Assembly: GCF_004151105.1 (NCBI RefSeq)
Contig: NZ_PHRF01000035.1
Span: forward strand, 124,001-188,000
Source of the DNA: Streptomyces sp. L-9-10
Lineage (GTDB): Bacteria; Actinomycetota; Actinomycetes; Streptomycetales; Streptomycetaceae
DNA: 64,000 bases
Direction: 5' to 3'
The notes under the pieces are model-generated. The model was given only the letters and a program-made list of their open reading frames with translations, had not been told where the DNA came from and did no database searches. Below are positions 1-7,675 of the stretch, piece by piece (the first letter of the stretch is position 1; each line of letters begins with the position of its first letter). The translations under genes and the position numbers were made by a program.

Positions 1-345
1 GATCTGACCGGGGTGCCGGGGCCGTGGAACGCGCTGTTCGTCCTGCTCTATCTGGCCGAGTGGCTCGCCTTCGCCGTCGGGATGGGGTTCCTGGCGGTGG
101 GCCGGGGGGTGATGCTGCGGCGGAGCGAGTCCCGGGGGCTGACGACCGCGGCCCATCTGGCGATCGTCTACCTGCTGGTGGCCTGGTGGCCGCAGGACAA
201 CCTCTACCGGCTGACCGCCAAGACCGACTGGCCGCAGCAGGCGGCTCTCGTCTACGCCTTCAATGTGCCCTTGATGATCGCGGCGCTGATCGTGCTGATC
301 TGGGTGGTGGCGTCGCTGCCCGCCGTCAGACAGCGGGACCGGTAG
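1..345 (+). CDS. Small membrane protein, 5' end outside the window
   Basis: The frame is open back to the first base, so the true start lies upstream or is the GTG at 13. The visible 114 residues hold about three hydrophobic segments (residues about 10-35, 50-65 and 85-105), with an Arg-rich loop between the first two, so this is an integral membrane protein. I do not recognise the family. It converges on the next gene and their 3' ends overlap by 20 bases, with the stop codon inside the neighbour's coding sequence. Confidence 0.6.
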   Translation, partial: DLTGVPGPWNALFVLLYLAEWLAFAVGMGFLAVGRGVMLRRSESRGLTTAAHLAIVYLLVAWWPQDNLYRLTAKTDWPQQAALVYAFNVPLMIAALIVLIWVVASLPAVRQRDR

Positions 346-2173
346 GAGCGGCGGGGCCGGAAGGGCCGCCGGGGCCGCTGGTCCGGGCGGCGTTGGCGAA
401 GATCCGGCCGAGGTCCTGAGCCGCGCCGCGGACCAGCGCCTCGGCCGCCTCGAGGCAGTCCGCCGTCCGGGCGGCCAGCACGACACCCAGAAACGGGGCG
501 GGGTCGAAGGCGGCCGTGGGGATCGAGGGCAGGAACACCGCCCCGCTTCCGGCGCAACGCTCCGTCAGTTCCCGCAGCCACGGCAGGAGTTCGGCGTCCG
601 GGAGCCGCGCGCCGAGCGGGATGTGATCCAGGGAGCGTACGAGATGATCGCCGCCCCTGGTCTCATCGAGGCGGGCCTTCACCATGAAGGCGACGGACGG
701 TCCCGTCAGCCGCAGATTGATCTCCGTCGGTGCGAGCCGGCCGGCCGTGGCGGTCACGAAATCGACGTCGTACCAGCCGCGGTAGCCGCTCGCGGCGAGT
801 TCGAGGCCGACGGCGTGCCCGAACCGCAGGGCGACCGAGGCGGCCCGGTCCGGGACGGCCCCGGGGCCGACCGTCGCTCCCCGGTACGCCGTGCCCGCCA
901 CGTCCATGCGCGCGGCGCCGACGTCGTGCACCGCGCCGGCCGAGTCCACGAGGCCGTCGTACGTGAGGTCGCGCGGGCTGTCGCCCCGGCCCGGCACGGA
1001 GCCGTCCGTCGCGTCCGCCAGATAGTCCTCCACGAGGAGCGGGCCCCGGGGCAGCGCGCGCAGCACCGGCAGCAGAGCCCGTACGGATCCGACCACACGG
1101 GTACCCGACCCCCCCACGCCATGCTCGGTCTTGACGACTCCGCCCGCCCCGGAGCGGACCAGCGCGAGAAGCAGCCGGGCCGCCTCGCGGCGATTGGCCG
1201 CCGTCCGCTGAACGGCCACGGTGATGGCGGAATGCGCGGGGGCCAGCCGCTGGAAGAGGCTGTTGGCCGCACTCTTGGACTCGTAGCGCAGTGCCCCGGG
1301 CGGGAGGGGCTCCCCGGACAGCTCACCGGACGTCCAGGTGTGACCCCACGGTACGAAGGGCAGCTTGAGCCCGCGCAGCCGGCGGGTGAGGGCGGGGCGG
1401 GCGAGGATCGCGGCGGCGAGCACGGGGCGGGGGGCCTCGTCGGCCTGGAGGACCCCGCTGAAGTGATGGGAGGGGACGGCGGCGAGGCCGTCGTACACCT
1501 CCAGCGAATCCCAGGCCAGTTGGCGGCACAGCAGCTCGGCCCAGCCCGGCGGCACCGTCACGGGCAGCACGACCGCGGCCGGGTGCGGACTGCCCAGCGC
1601 GGCCAGGCAGGAGTAGTGTCCGCTCGCCCGGAGCGCGAGCGGGCTCAGCGCACCGAACTGCGCCTGGAACTCCGCGCCGTTGCCGAGTTGTACGGTGCGC
1701 TGTCCGCGTGTCCAGGCCTGTACCCAGGCCCCGCGCGGAGGCGGTTCCACCAGGAGCCGGGGCAGCGTGCCCCCGCCGGGGACGGGCCGCGCGCCCAGTG
1801 CCCGGTAGAAGTCCACCGCGTGCGGGTCGGAGTCGATGGTCAGCCGCTCGAACCCCAACTCGCGAGCCCTGTCCAGGACATGGGCGTACAGAGCACGGCC
1901 GATGCCCCGGCCGATCGCACGGGGTTCGACGAAGAGCAGGCCGAGCGTGCCGTCCGGGGCCCGGCCCTCCAGCGAGGCGACGCCCAGGGCCTCCCCCGAT
2001 GCCTCGTCCTCGGCGACCGCCAGCCGACGGGCCGTCACCTCGCCGCCGGAGATGGTCAGTTCGTCACGGCAGGCGGCCAGGAACGCTTCGTCGTAACCCC
2101 AGTGGGCCTTGGAGCGCAGCATCAGCGCGCTCAGCGCCGGTGCCTCGTCGGGGCGCGCTTCCCGTATTCGCAC
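326..2173 (-). CDS. GNAT acetyltransferase fused to an ATP-grasp ligase-like domain
   Basis: A 615-residue two-part protein. Residues 1-140 are a GNAT domain with the acetyl-CoA loop RAIGRGIG at 85-92 and the usual DFYRALGA ending. Residues about 150-600 look like a pre-ATP-grasp plus ATP-grasp unit: the nucleotide-binding stretch KTEHGVGGSG at 348-357, VEDYL at 381-385 and the metal-binding EINLRLTGPS at 484-493. The C-terminal part resembles PGM1-type peptide ligases, which join amino acids or peptides using ATP. By family, the ATP-grasp part would activate a carboxylate and the GNAT part would acylate an amine. The substrate is unknown. The gene lies 73 bases downstream of glycerate kinase on the same strand. 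The tail is Gly/Pro-rich and overlaps the converging upstream gene. Domain calls are from motifs only. Confidence 0.75.
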   Translation of the reverse strand: MRIREARPDEAPALSALMLRSKAHWGYDEAFLAACRDELTISGGEVTARRLAVAEDEASGEALGVASLEGRAPDGTLGLLFVEPRAIGRGIGRALYAHVLDRARELGFERLTIDSDPHAVDFYRALGARPVPGGGTLPRLLVEPPPRGAWVQAWTRGQRTVQLGNGAEFQAQFGALSPLALRASGHYSCLAALGSPHPAAVVLPVTVPPGWAELLCRQLAWDSLEVYDGLAAVPSHHFSGVLQADEAPRPVLAAAILARPALTRRLRGLKLPFVPWGHTWTSGELSGEPLPPGALRYESKSAANSLFQRLAPAHSAITVAVQRTAANRREAARLLLALVRSGAGGVVKTEHGVGGSGTRVVGSVRALLPVLRALPRGPLLVEDYLADATDGSVPGRGDSPRDLTYDGLVDSAGAVHDVGAARMDVAGTAYRGATVGPGAVPDRAASVALRFGHAVGLELAASGYRGWYDVDFVTATAGRLAPTEINLRLTGPSVAFMVKARLDETRGGDHLVRSLDHIPLGARLPDAELLPWLRELTERCAGSGAVFLPSIPTAAFDPAPFLGVVLAARTADCLEAAEALVRGAAQDLGRIFANAARTSGPGGPSGPAAPTGPAV

Positions 2174-2184
2174 ACCCCGACCTT

Positions 2185-2203
2185 AGGCCCTGGCCCAGGG
2201 CCT
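2185..2203. terminator. Short perfect palindrome between two minus-strand genes
   Basis: A 9-bp arm (AGGCCCTGG / CCAGGGCCT) around a single C lies between the end of glycerate kinase and the start of the GNAT/ATP-grasp gene. It could be a weak terminator or attenuator for glycerate kinase, or an operator for the downstream gene. No U-tract follows, which is usual in Streptomyces. Confidence 0.4.
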
Positions 2204-2246
2204 GTCCTCGCAGTTCCGTTGCCGAAGTCCCGTTGACCGGCCGGGC

Positions 2247-3404
2247 TCAGAGCAGGAAGTCCCGCGCGATCTCCGCCGCGAGGCGTTCCAGCAGCGGGCC
2301 CGCCTGCGCCATGGAGACGGCAGGGTCCGGTTCCAGCCCGCTGAGGGCGTAGGCGCGGCGGATACCCGCCCTGCCCAGCGCCTCCGGAGGGAGCGTCAGC
2401 CGGCCGCAGACCGCGATGACCTCGATGTGCCGCGCGCGGGCCGCCGCCGCGACGCCCGCGGGGGCCTTGCCGTGCAGGGTCTGCTCGTCCAGGGAGCCTT
2501 CGCCCGTGATGACGAGGGTGGCCCGGGACAGTGCGTCGGCGAAGCCCAGTACGTCGAGCATGACCTCGATCCCGGGACGGAAGCCCGCGCCGAGGCCGAC
2601 CAGCGCGCCGTAGCCGATACCGCCGGCCGCTCCCGCGCCCGGCGAGAGCGCGAGATCGGCGGCACGGGAGCCGATGGCCGCCTCCAGGACCGTGGCGTAG
2701 TGGGCGAGGGCCGCGTCGAGGGTGGCGACATCCTCGGGGCTCGCGCCCTTCTGCGGCCCGTAGACCGCGGGGGCGCCCTTGGGACCGGTCAGCGGATTGT
2801 CGACATCGCTGGCGAGAACGATCTCCGTCCGGGCGAGACGTCCGTCCAGGCCGGAGAGGTCGGCGGTGGCCAGGTCGCGCAGCCCGCCGCCGCCCGGTCC
2901 GACCGGCTGCCCGGCCGCGTCCAGGAAGCGGGCGCCGAGCGCCGCGAGCATCCCCGCGCCGCCGTCCGTCGTGGCGCTGCCGCCGACGCCGAAGACGATG
3001 ACGCGCGCGCCCGCGTCCAGCGCGGCGCGCAGCAGCTCGCCGGAGCCGTAGGTGGTCGCCGTCAGCGGCGCGAACACGCCGTCGGGCAGGCACTGGAGGC
3101 CCGAGGCCTCCGCCATCTCGATGACGGCCGTCCCGTCGCGCAGCGCGAAGGCCGCGGTCAGCTCGTCGCCGAGCGGGCCGGTGACCCGTACCTCGCGTCG
3201 TTGGAATCCGGCGGCCACGGCCGCCGCGACCGTACCGTCGCCACCGTCCGCGACGGGCAGGGTCTCCACCGCCACCCCGGGGACGATCCGACGCAGCCCC
3301 GCCGTCACCCGCTCCGCGACCTGTACGGCCGTGAGTGAACCCTTGAACTTGTCCGCCGCGATAAGCACGCGTGCGGCCTCCGTTGCTGCTCCGTCCGTCA
3401 CCAT
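2247..3404 (-). CDS. glxK: Glycerate kinase (GlxK/GarK family)
   Basis: Phosphorylates glycerate with ATP, feeding glyoxylate-derived carbon into lower glycolysis in the cytoplasm. The start chosen is the ATG at 3404, giving 385 residues beginning MVTDG. The family hallmark IAADKFKGSL follows at about residue 13. Further matches are DGGDGT, the Gly-rich GVGGSATTDGGAGML and the C-terminal ITGEGSLDEQTLHGKAP. Length and motifs agree with a full-length type II glycerate kinase. A longer frame reaches 3590, but its extra residues look non-coding and cross the divergent promoter region. The Nudix gene diverges upstream, about 175 bases away. Confidence 0.93.
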   Translation of the reverse strand: MVTDGAATEAARVLIAADKFKGSLTAVQVAERVTAGLRRIVPGVAVETLPVADGGDGTVAAAVAAGFQRREVRVTGPLGDELTAAFALRDGTAVIEMAEASGLQCLPDGVFAPLTATTYGSGELLRAALDAGARVIVFGVGGSATTDGGAGMLAALGARFLDAAGQPVGPGGGGLRDLATADLSGLDGRLARTEIVLASDVDNPLTGPKGAPAVYGPQKGASPEDVATLDAALAHYATVLEAAIGSRAADLALSPGAGAAGGIGYGALVGLGAGFRPGIEVMLDVLGFADALSRATLVITGEGSLDEQTLHGKAPAGVAAAARARHIEVIAVCGRLTLPPEALGRAGIRRAYALSGLEPDPAVSMAQAGPLLERLAAEIARDFLL

Positions 3405-3579
3405 GTATCCCTTTGCTCTTCGAACAGGCAGTCGCGCCGTCCCCGACCCTATCCGGACGGCGGCTCCGTGCCCATAGGCCACCCTTGTGCGCCTATGGGC
3501 ACCCACGTGCGATGACGCTCCTCGTGCGGAGGATTTGTGCGGAGGACTTGCGCGGAGGACACGCCCTAGGCTTTCCCGT

Positions 3580-4107
3580 GTGACACACACCGATACGGAT
3601 ACCGGGACCGATACCGACTACGCCGCGTACATCGCGGGCCTCCCCCGCGTCCTCGCCGGCGCGGCCGTGCTGTTCAGGGACGGCGCGGGGCGCGTGCTGA
3701 TCGTCGAGCCCAACTACCGGGACGGCTGGGCGCTGCCCGGCGGAACCATCGAGTCCGACGACGGCGAGACCCCTCGTCAGGGCGCCCGGCGGGAGACCCT
3801 GGAGGAGATCGGCCTCGACATCGAGCCGGGGCGGCTGCTGGCGATCGACTGGGTACAGGGGCGGGCCCGGCCGCCGATCGCCGCGTATCTGTACGACGGT
3901 GGGGTGCTGGACGAGGAGCGGCTGTCGGCGATCCGGCTCCAGGAGGAGGAGCTGCTGTCGTGGCGGCTGCTCGACCGCGCCGAGATCCCGGCGTTTCTGC
4001 CGGGCTCGCTCGGACTGCGGGTACTGGCCGCGCTCGATGTGCTGGATTCCGGCGCGGGCGCGGTGGAGCTGGAGAACGGGCACCGGTCCGGGCCCGGCTC
4101 GTCGTAA
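3580..4107 (+). CDS. Nudix hydrolase
   Basis: Nudix proteins hydrolyse nucleoside diphosphates linked to another moiety. The start chosen is the GTG at 3580 (VTHTDTDTG), giving 175 residues. Upstream in-frame residues are Arg/Cys-rich and look non-coding. The Nudix box begins GGTIESDDGE and ends RRETLEEIGLD (about residues 50-76). It matches the consensus, with two extra residues between the glycine pair and the first catalytic-loop glutamate and a Thr at a usually aliphatic position. The metal-binding REXXEE core is intact, so activity is expected. The substrate cannot be told from sequence. The gene sits alone between divergent glycerate kinase and the MerR-clamp gene. Confidence 0.85.
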   Translation: MTHTDTDTGTDTDYAAYIAGLPRVLAGAAVLFRDGAGRVLIVEPNYRDGWALPGGTIESDDGETPRQGARRETLEEIGLDIEPGRLLAIDWVQGRARPPIAAYLYDGGVLDEERLSAIRLQEEELLSWRLLDRAEIPAFLPGSLGLRVLAALDVLDSGAGAVELENGHRSGPGSS

Positions 4108-4252
4108 CCGGCGTGAAGGCGGCCCGGGAGCCGGAAGAGGGCGGTCCGGAAAGGGTCCCGGAGGAGTCCGGGAGAGGCCCCGGGAGAGGGTCCGGGAGGG
4201 GCCCGGGAAAGGGTTCCGGGCCGTGGTTCCGGGGCGGGGTTCCGGCGGCGAG
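4108..4252. repeat. Purine-rich low-complexity intergenic run
   Basis: Between the Nudix stop and the MerR promoter, the plus strand is a G-rich run built from imperfect copies of a 12-14 base unit like CCGGGAGAGGGT (roughly 4125-4245). No open frame in it looks coding. It may act as spacer or secondary structure. I see no clear terminator palindrome. Confidence 0.45.
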
Positions 4253-4290
4253 TTGACCTTCAGGTTGCCTGAACGTCGACAATCGCCGGC
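4253..4290 (+). promoter_or_regulatory. MerR-type promoter with 19-bp spacer and central palindrome
   Basis: A -35 TTGACC (4253-4258) and a -10 GACAAT (4278-4283) are separated by exactly 19 bases, the overlong spacer that MerR-family activators recognise and untwist. Inside the spacer lies a perfect inverted repeat TTCAGG-TTG-CCTGAA (4259-4273). The -10 ends seven bases before the ATG at 4291, so transcription probably starts at or next to the start codon and the mRNA is leaderless. The placement implies autoregulation by the gene it drives. Confidence 0.85.
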
Positions 4291-5445
4291 ATGGACCTCG
4301 ACACCAACGGCACCGCTCACCTCCTGGGCATCAGCGCCTTCGCCCGGCGCGTCGGCCTCGCGCCGAGCGCACTGCGTTTCTACGACGACTGCGGTGTGCT
4401 GCGGCCCGCGCACGTCGATACGACGACGGGCTACCGTTTCTACCGCCCCGACCAGGACATCCGGGCCCGGCTGCTGCGGAGCCTGCGGGCGGCGGGGCTG
4501 CCGCTGGCCGAGGTCACCGTCGTGCTCGACGGCGACGAGGACGAGGCCCGCGCCGTGCTGGAGCGGCACCGGAACACCGTTCGGGACCGGACACGGACGG
4601 CCGACGCCACGATCGAGGCGGTGCTGCGGTCCCTGTCCGGCGACGGAACGCGCACGGAACCGGGGGCCGGGGCGGGGGACGGTACCGCGAGCGGGGCCGT
4701 CACGCTCGTACGCCTCGGGGGCGTGGAGCTGGCGAGCGCGTTCCGCCAGGTCGTGCCGGCCGCCGGGCATGACCCGGAGCACCCGGAACTCGGCTGCGTC
4801 CTCGTCGAGATCGAGGACGGCGAGGTCCGGCTGGTGGCCACCGACCGCTACCGGCTGTCGACGCGGGTCCTGAGGCCGGTGGGGGCGGTGGAGGGGCCCG
4901 CTCGCCGGCTGCTGCTGGCGGCCGGTTCCCTGCCCGGGACCGGAGCCTGGGCGGCGCGGTGCGCCGCCGTGACGATCGAGGCGGGCCAGGACGGGGCCAC
5001 GCTCCACGAGACGGCGGGCACGGCGTCCCGCGAACTCCCTGTCTCGGCCGCCCTGTTCCCCGCGTACCGGGAGATGCTGTCCGCGCTGACACCGGCCCGG
5101 CACCGGCTGATCGTGGACCGCACCGCCCTGCTCGACGCCGTCAACGACTGCGGCGAGGCACCGGCGATCGTGCTGCGGCTGGGCGAGGACGAGGTGACCG
5201 TCTGCCTGCCCGATGACTCCCGGGCCACGGCTCTGCCCGCTGTCTGCCCCGGCGAGCAGCCCCCGCCCATCGGCTTCGACCCCGCCGTACTGGCCCCGGC
5301 CCTGGAGGCGAGCGTCGGACCCGATGTCCTGCTGGAGATCGCCTCCGCCACCGAGCCCGTGGTGGTGCGCTCCGCCGACCAGGGCAGCTTCACCACCCTG
5401 GTGATGCCCGTCAGCCTCGTCGGCCCCGGCGCCCCTGCCTTCTGA
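4291..5445 (+). CDS. MerR regulator fused to DNA polymerase III beta-clamp-like domains
   Basis: A 384-residue protein. Residues 12-75 are a MerR winged helix with the signatures ALRFYDDCGVLRP and TGYRFYRPDQ, followed by a short helical stretch to about 115 and an Ala/Gly linker. Residues about 138-262 match the middle domain of the DnaN sliding clamp: EIEDGEVRLVATDRYRLSTR with the hallmark ATDxYRL at 183-189, then LFPAYREML. Residues about 265-376 match the third clamp domain: RLIVDRTALLDAV, IGFDPAVLAPALEA and the terminal TTLVMPVSL. The first clamp domain is absent and its place is taken by the DNA-binding head. This is not a replicative clamp by length or layout. The clamp part probably acts as a dimerisation or ligand-sensing module. 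The MerR promoter just upstream suggests autoactivation. A helical-repeat gene follows on the same strand. Confidence 0.85.
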   Translation: MDLDTNGTAHLLGISAFARRVGLAPSALRFYDDCGVLRPAHVDTTTGYRFYRPDQDIRARLLRSLRAAGLPLAEVTVVLDGDEDEARAVLERHRNTVRDRTRTADATIEAVLRSLSGDGTRTEPGAGAGDGTASGAVTLVRLGGVELASAFRQVVPAAGHDPEHPELGCVLVEIEDGEVRLVATDRYRLSTRVLRPVGAVEGPARRLLLAAGSLPGTGAWAARCAAVTIEAGQDGATLHETAGTASRELPVSAALFPAYREMLSALTPARHRLIVDRTALLDAVNDCGEAPAIVLRLGEDEVTVCLPDDSRATALPAVCPGEQPPPIGFDPAVLAPALEASVGPDVLLEIASATEPVVVRSADQGSFTTLVMPVSLVGPGAPAF

Positions 5446-5471
5446 CCCGCCGTCCGACCGCGCCATCCGAC

Positions 5472-5496
5472 CGCGCCGACCGCCCCCGTCGGCGCG
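5472..5496. terminator. GC hairpin between the MerR-clamp gene and the next gene
   Basis: A perfect 9-bp stem, CGCGCCGAC (5472-5480) with GTCGGCGCG (5488-5496), and a 7-base C-rich loop lie 26 bases after the MerR-clamp stop and 34 bases before the next start. It probably terminates or attenuates read-through. A duplicated TCCGACCGCGCC word lies just before it. Confidence 0.55.
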
Positions 5497-5530
5497 ACGC
5501 ATCGCACCACCGAGGAAATGAGGAGGGGAC

Positions 5531-6172
5531 ATGGACCCCGAGAACCCCGTCATACGGCTCTGCGCACAGGGCATGACGGCAGCGGCCGAGGGCCGGGAGG
5601 CCGACGCGCGCGAGCTGTTCCTCCGGGCCTGGGAAGCGGCCGCGGACGACTACGAGGCGTGCGTCGCCGCGCACTATCTCGCCCGCCACCAGCCGACCCC
5701 GGAGGAGACGCTGCGCTGGAACCAGGAGTGTCTGACCCGCGCCGACCGGGTCGGCGACGACCGCGTCCGCGGCTTCTACGCCTCCCTGCACGGCAACATG
5801 GGCCGGGCCCAGCTCGCGCTCGGCCGGCCAGGACCGGCCCGTACGCACTTCCGGTCGGCGGCCGGGCATCTCGACGACGTACCGCCCGGCCCGTACCGAG
5901 AATGGGTCCGGCTCCGCGTCGCGAGAGGGCTGCGGGCCACCGGCGACGCGCCGACGGCTGACGATCCCGTCCACGCCCTGCTGACGCGGCTGTGCGCACG
6001 CGCCGATCTCGAAGCACTGAGCCTGCTCCTCCCCGCCTATATGGGCAGCCTCGGCGCACCCGAGGACGAGGAGCGCCTCACCACCGCCCTGCGCATGCTC
6101 CACTCCGAAAAGCGGCTGCCCGCCCCGGAGCAGTCCGCACTGAGCGAGGCCATCGCGCTGCGCTCCGCCTGA
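5531..6172 (+). CDS. Helical (TPR-like) repeat protein
   Basis: A 213-residue soluble protein that is nearly all predicted alpha-helix, with TPR-like pairs such as GREADARELFLRAWEAA (residues about 20-36) and LHGNMGRAQLALGRPGPARTHF (about 93-114). There is no signal peptide or catalytic motif. It is probably a protein-protein interaction scaffold or a substrate-count sensor. A strong ribosome site GAGGAGGGGAC sits directly before the ATG. It follows the MerR-clamp gene by 85 bases on the same strand and may be its target, though a hairpin separates them. TPR assignment is by pattern and no single repeat is a perfect consensus. Confidence 0.7.
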   Translation: MDPENPVIRLCAQGMTAAAEGREADARELFLRAWEAAADDYEACVAAHYLARHQPTPEETLRWNQECLTRADRVGDDRVRGFYASLHGNMGRAQLALGRPGPARTHFRSAAGHLDDVPPGPYREWVRLRVARGLRATGDAPTADDPVHALLTRLCARADLEALSLLLPAYMGSLGAPEDEERLTTALRMLHSEKRLPAPEQSALSEAIALRSA

Positions 6173-6214
6173 CTCGGGCGCGGCGTCCGCAGGGTGGGTG
6201 AGAGGCCGTCAGAT

Positions 6215-6244
6215 GTGAGGGACCGTCAGGGGCGGTTCCCTCAC
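6215..6244. terminator. Inverted repeat downstream of the helical-repeat gene
   Basis: GTGAGGGA (6215-6222) pairs with TCCCTCAC (6237-6244) around a 14-base loop. The position, 43 bases after the stop and 70 before the next ATG, fits a terminator, though it could also be an operator for the secreted-protein gene. Confidence 0.45.
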
Positions 6245-6315
6245 GTTCATTCCGTGTTGGCCCTCCGTGCACGGCCGCGCGGCATCATCCTGGAATCCCA
6301 GGACTCGGAGGCATC

Positions 6316-7560
6316 ATGCGAAGGCACCCGCGCGGCCGGTTCGCGGCCCTGTTCATGTCCGTGGTCGTCGTATCGGCCGTCGTCGCCGGTGTCGATGCCG
6401 GCACGGCGCGGGCCCTGTCCCCCTCCGAGGCCGCGCCTCCCGCCCGGCCCGCTTCCCTGCCCGCCTCCCTGCCCGGCCATCCCGCCGCACTGCCCGCCCG
6501 TGTCGACGGCGGTACGTGGCAGTCCGGCCATCTCCAGGGCATGGCCATCGACCGGCGCAAGGGCCGTATGTACTTCTCCTTCACCAACCTGCTGGTGAAG
6601 ACGGATCTGGCCGGCAAGCCCCTCGGTTCCGTCACCGGCTTCACCGGACACCTCGGTGACCTGGACTTCAACGAGGAGGACGGACGGGTCTACGGCTCGC
6701 TGGAGTACAAGTCCGCGAAGGCGTTCTACATCGCGGTCTTCGACGGCGACCGCATCACCCGGATGAACATGGACGCCGCGTCCACCGACGTGGTCTCCAC
6801 CGTCCATCTCCAGGAGGTCGTGAAGGACTACACGGCCGACATGAACGGCGACGGCGTCTTCGACGGCGACACCGCCAACACCCCCGACCACCGGTACGGG
6901 TGCAGTGGCATCGACGGCGTCGCGTTCGGGCCCTCCTTCGACCGCGAGGGCGGTACGAAACTGACCGTCGCGTACGGGGTCTACGGCCACACCGGCCGCC
7001 AGGACAACGACAATCAGGTCCTGCTCCAGTACGACGTCCGGCGGTGGAAGCAGTACGAGCGCCCGCTGACGGAGGACGCCCCGCACACGAGCGGCCCGTC
7101 CTCCCCCGACGGCAAGTACTTCGCGTACACCGGGAACACCACATACGGCGTGCAGAACCTGGAGTACGACACGGACAGCGGCAACTGGCTGATGGCCGTG
7201 TACAAGGGCACCAAGCCGGGCCTCCCGAACTACTCGCTCTTCGTCCTCGACGGCTCGAAGCGGCCCGTACCCGGCACCGTCCCGGGCCAGCGGCCCTCCG
7301 AGCGCGGCCAGTTGCTGACGCTCCTGCCGCGCGGGCTGCATGACACCGCGTCGGGGGTGTACGGCTGGGAGTCGGCCGGACAGTACGGGCTGATCTCGCT
7401 GGGCGGCGGCCGGCACTACGTCGCCGAGGCCGGTACGGTCCAGGTCGACGGCGTCACCCAGCAGACCGGCCGCGCGGTCCTGCACCGCTGGACGGGGCTG
7501 ACCCCGAACCCCTTCGCGCCCGTGACACCGCCGCCGGTGCGGCCCGTACCGCGCCGGTGA
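6316..7560 (+). CDS. Secreted protein of unknown function, probably beta-propeller-like
   Basis: A 414-residue protein. Residues 1-33 form a Sec signal peptide: Arg-rich start MRRHPRGR, hydrophobic core and a likely cleavage after ARA or ALS. The mature part is rich in short beta-strand stretches with Asp/Gly turns (DLDFNEEDGRVYGSLEYKSA, SSPDGKYFAYTGN, SGNWLMAVYKG). This suggests a propeller or similar all-beta fold reading an extracellular ligand. One acidic DMNGDGVFDGD segment near residue 175 looks like a calcium site. I see no catalytic motif. The ATG lies a few bases after GGACTCGGAGGC, a good ribosome site. It is flanked by an unrelated sirtuin gene. Family not recognised. Confidence 0.7.
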   Translation: MRRHPRGRFAALFMSVVVVSAVVAGVDAGTARALSPSEAAPPARPASLPASLPGHPAALPARVDGGTWQSGHLQGMAIDRRKGRMYFSFTNLLVKTDLAGKPLGSVTGFTGHLGDLDFNEEDGRVYGSLEYKSAKAFYIAVFDGDRITRMNMDAASTDVVSTVHLQEVVKDYTADMNGDGVFDGDTANTPDHRYGCSGIDGVAFGPSFDREGGTKLTVAYGVYGHTGRQDNDNQVLLQYDVRRWKQYERPLTEDAPHTSGPSSPDGKYFAYTGNTTYGVQNLEYDTDSGNWLMAVYKGTKPGLPNYSLFVLDGSKRPVPGTVPGQRPSERGQLLTLLPRGLHDTASGVYGWESAGQYGLISLGGGRHYVAEAGTVQVDGVTQQTGRAVLHRWTGLTPNPFAPVTPPPVRPVPRR

Positions 7561-7675
7561 CGCCGGAAAGCCGGTGCCGAACGCGAGGCCGGTGACGACC
7601 GAGGGGCCGGTAAAGCTCCCCTGACCGGCGGGTAATCCGTTCGCCGCCCCCGGCGTCGCTGCGTACCCTCGCGGC

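Noticed and set aside
623..2236. Long plus-strand open frame opposite the GNAT/ATP-grasp gene
   Set aside because: It is antisense to a protein with clear motifs, its residues are Arg/Gly/Pro-rich without any domain, and such mirror frames are normal in DNA of this GC content.
3493..5574. 693-codon minus-strand frame opposite Nudix and MerR-clamp genes
   Set aside because: It is a mirror frame of two clear genes and crosses the MerR promoter.
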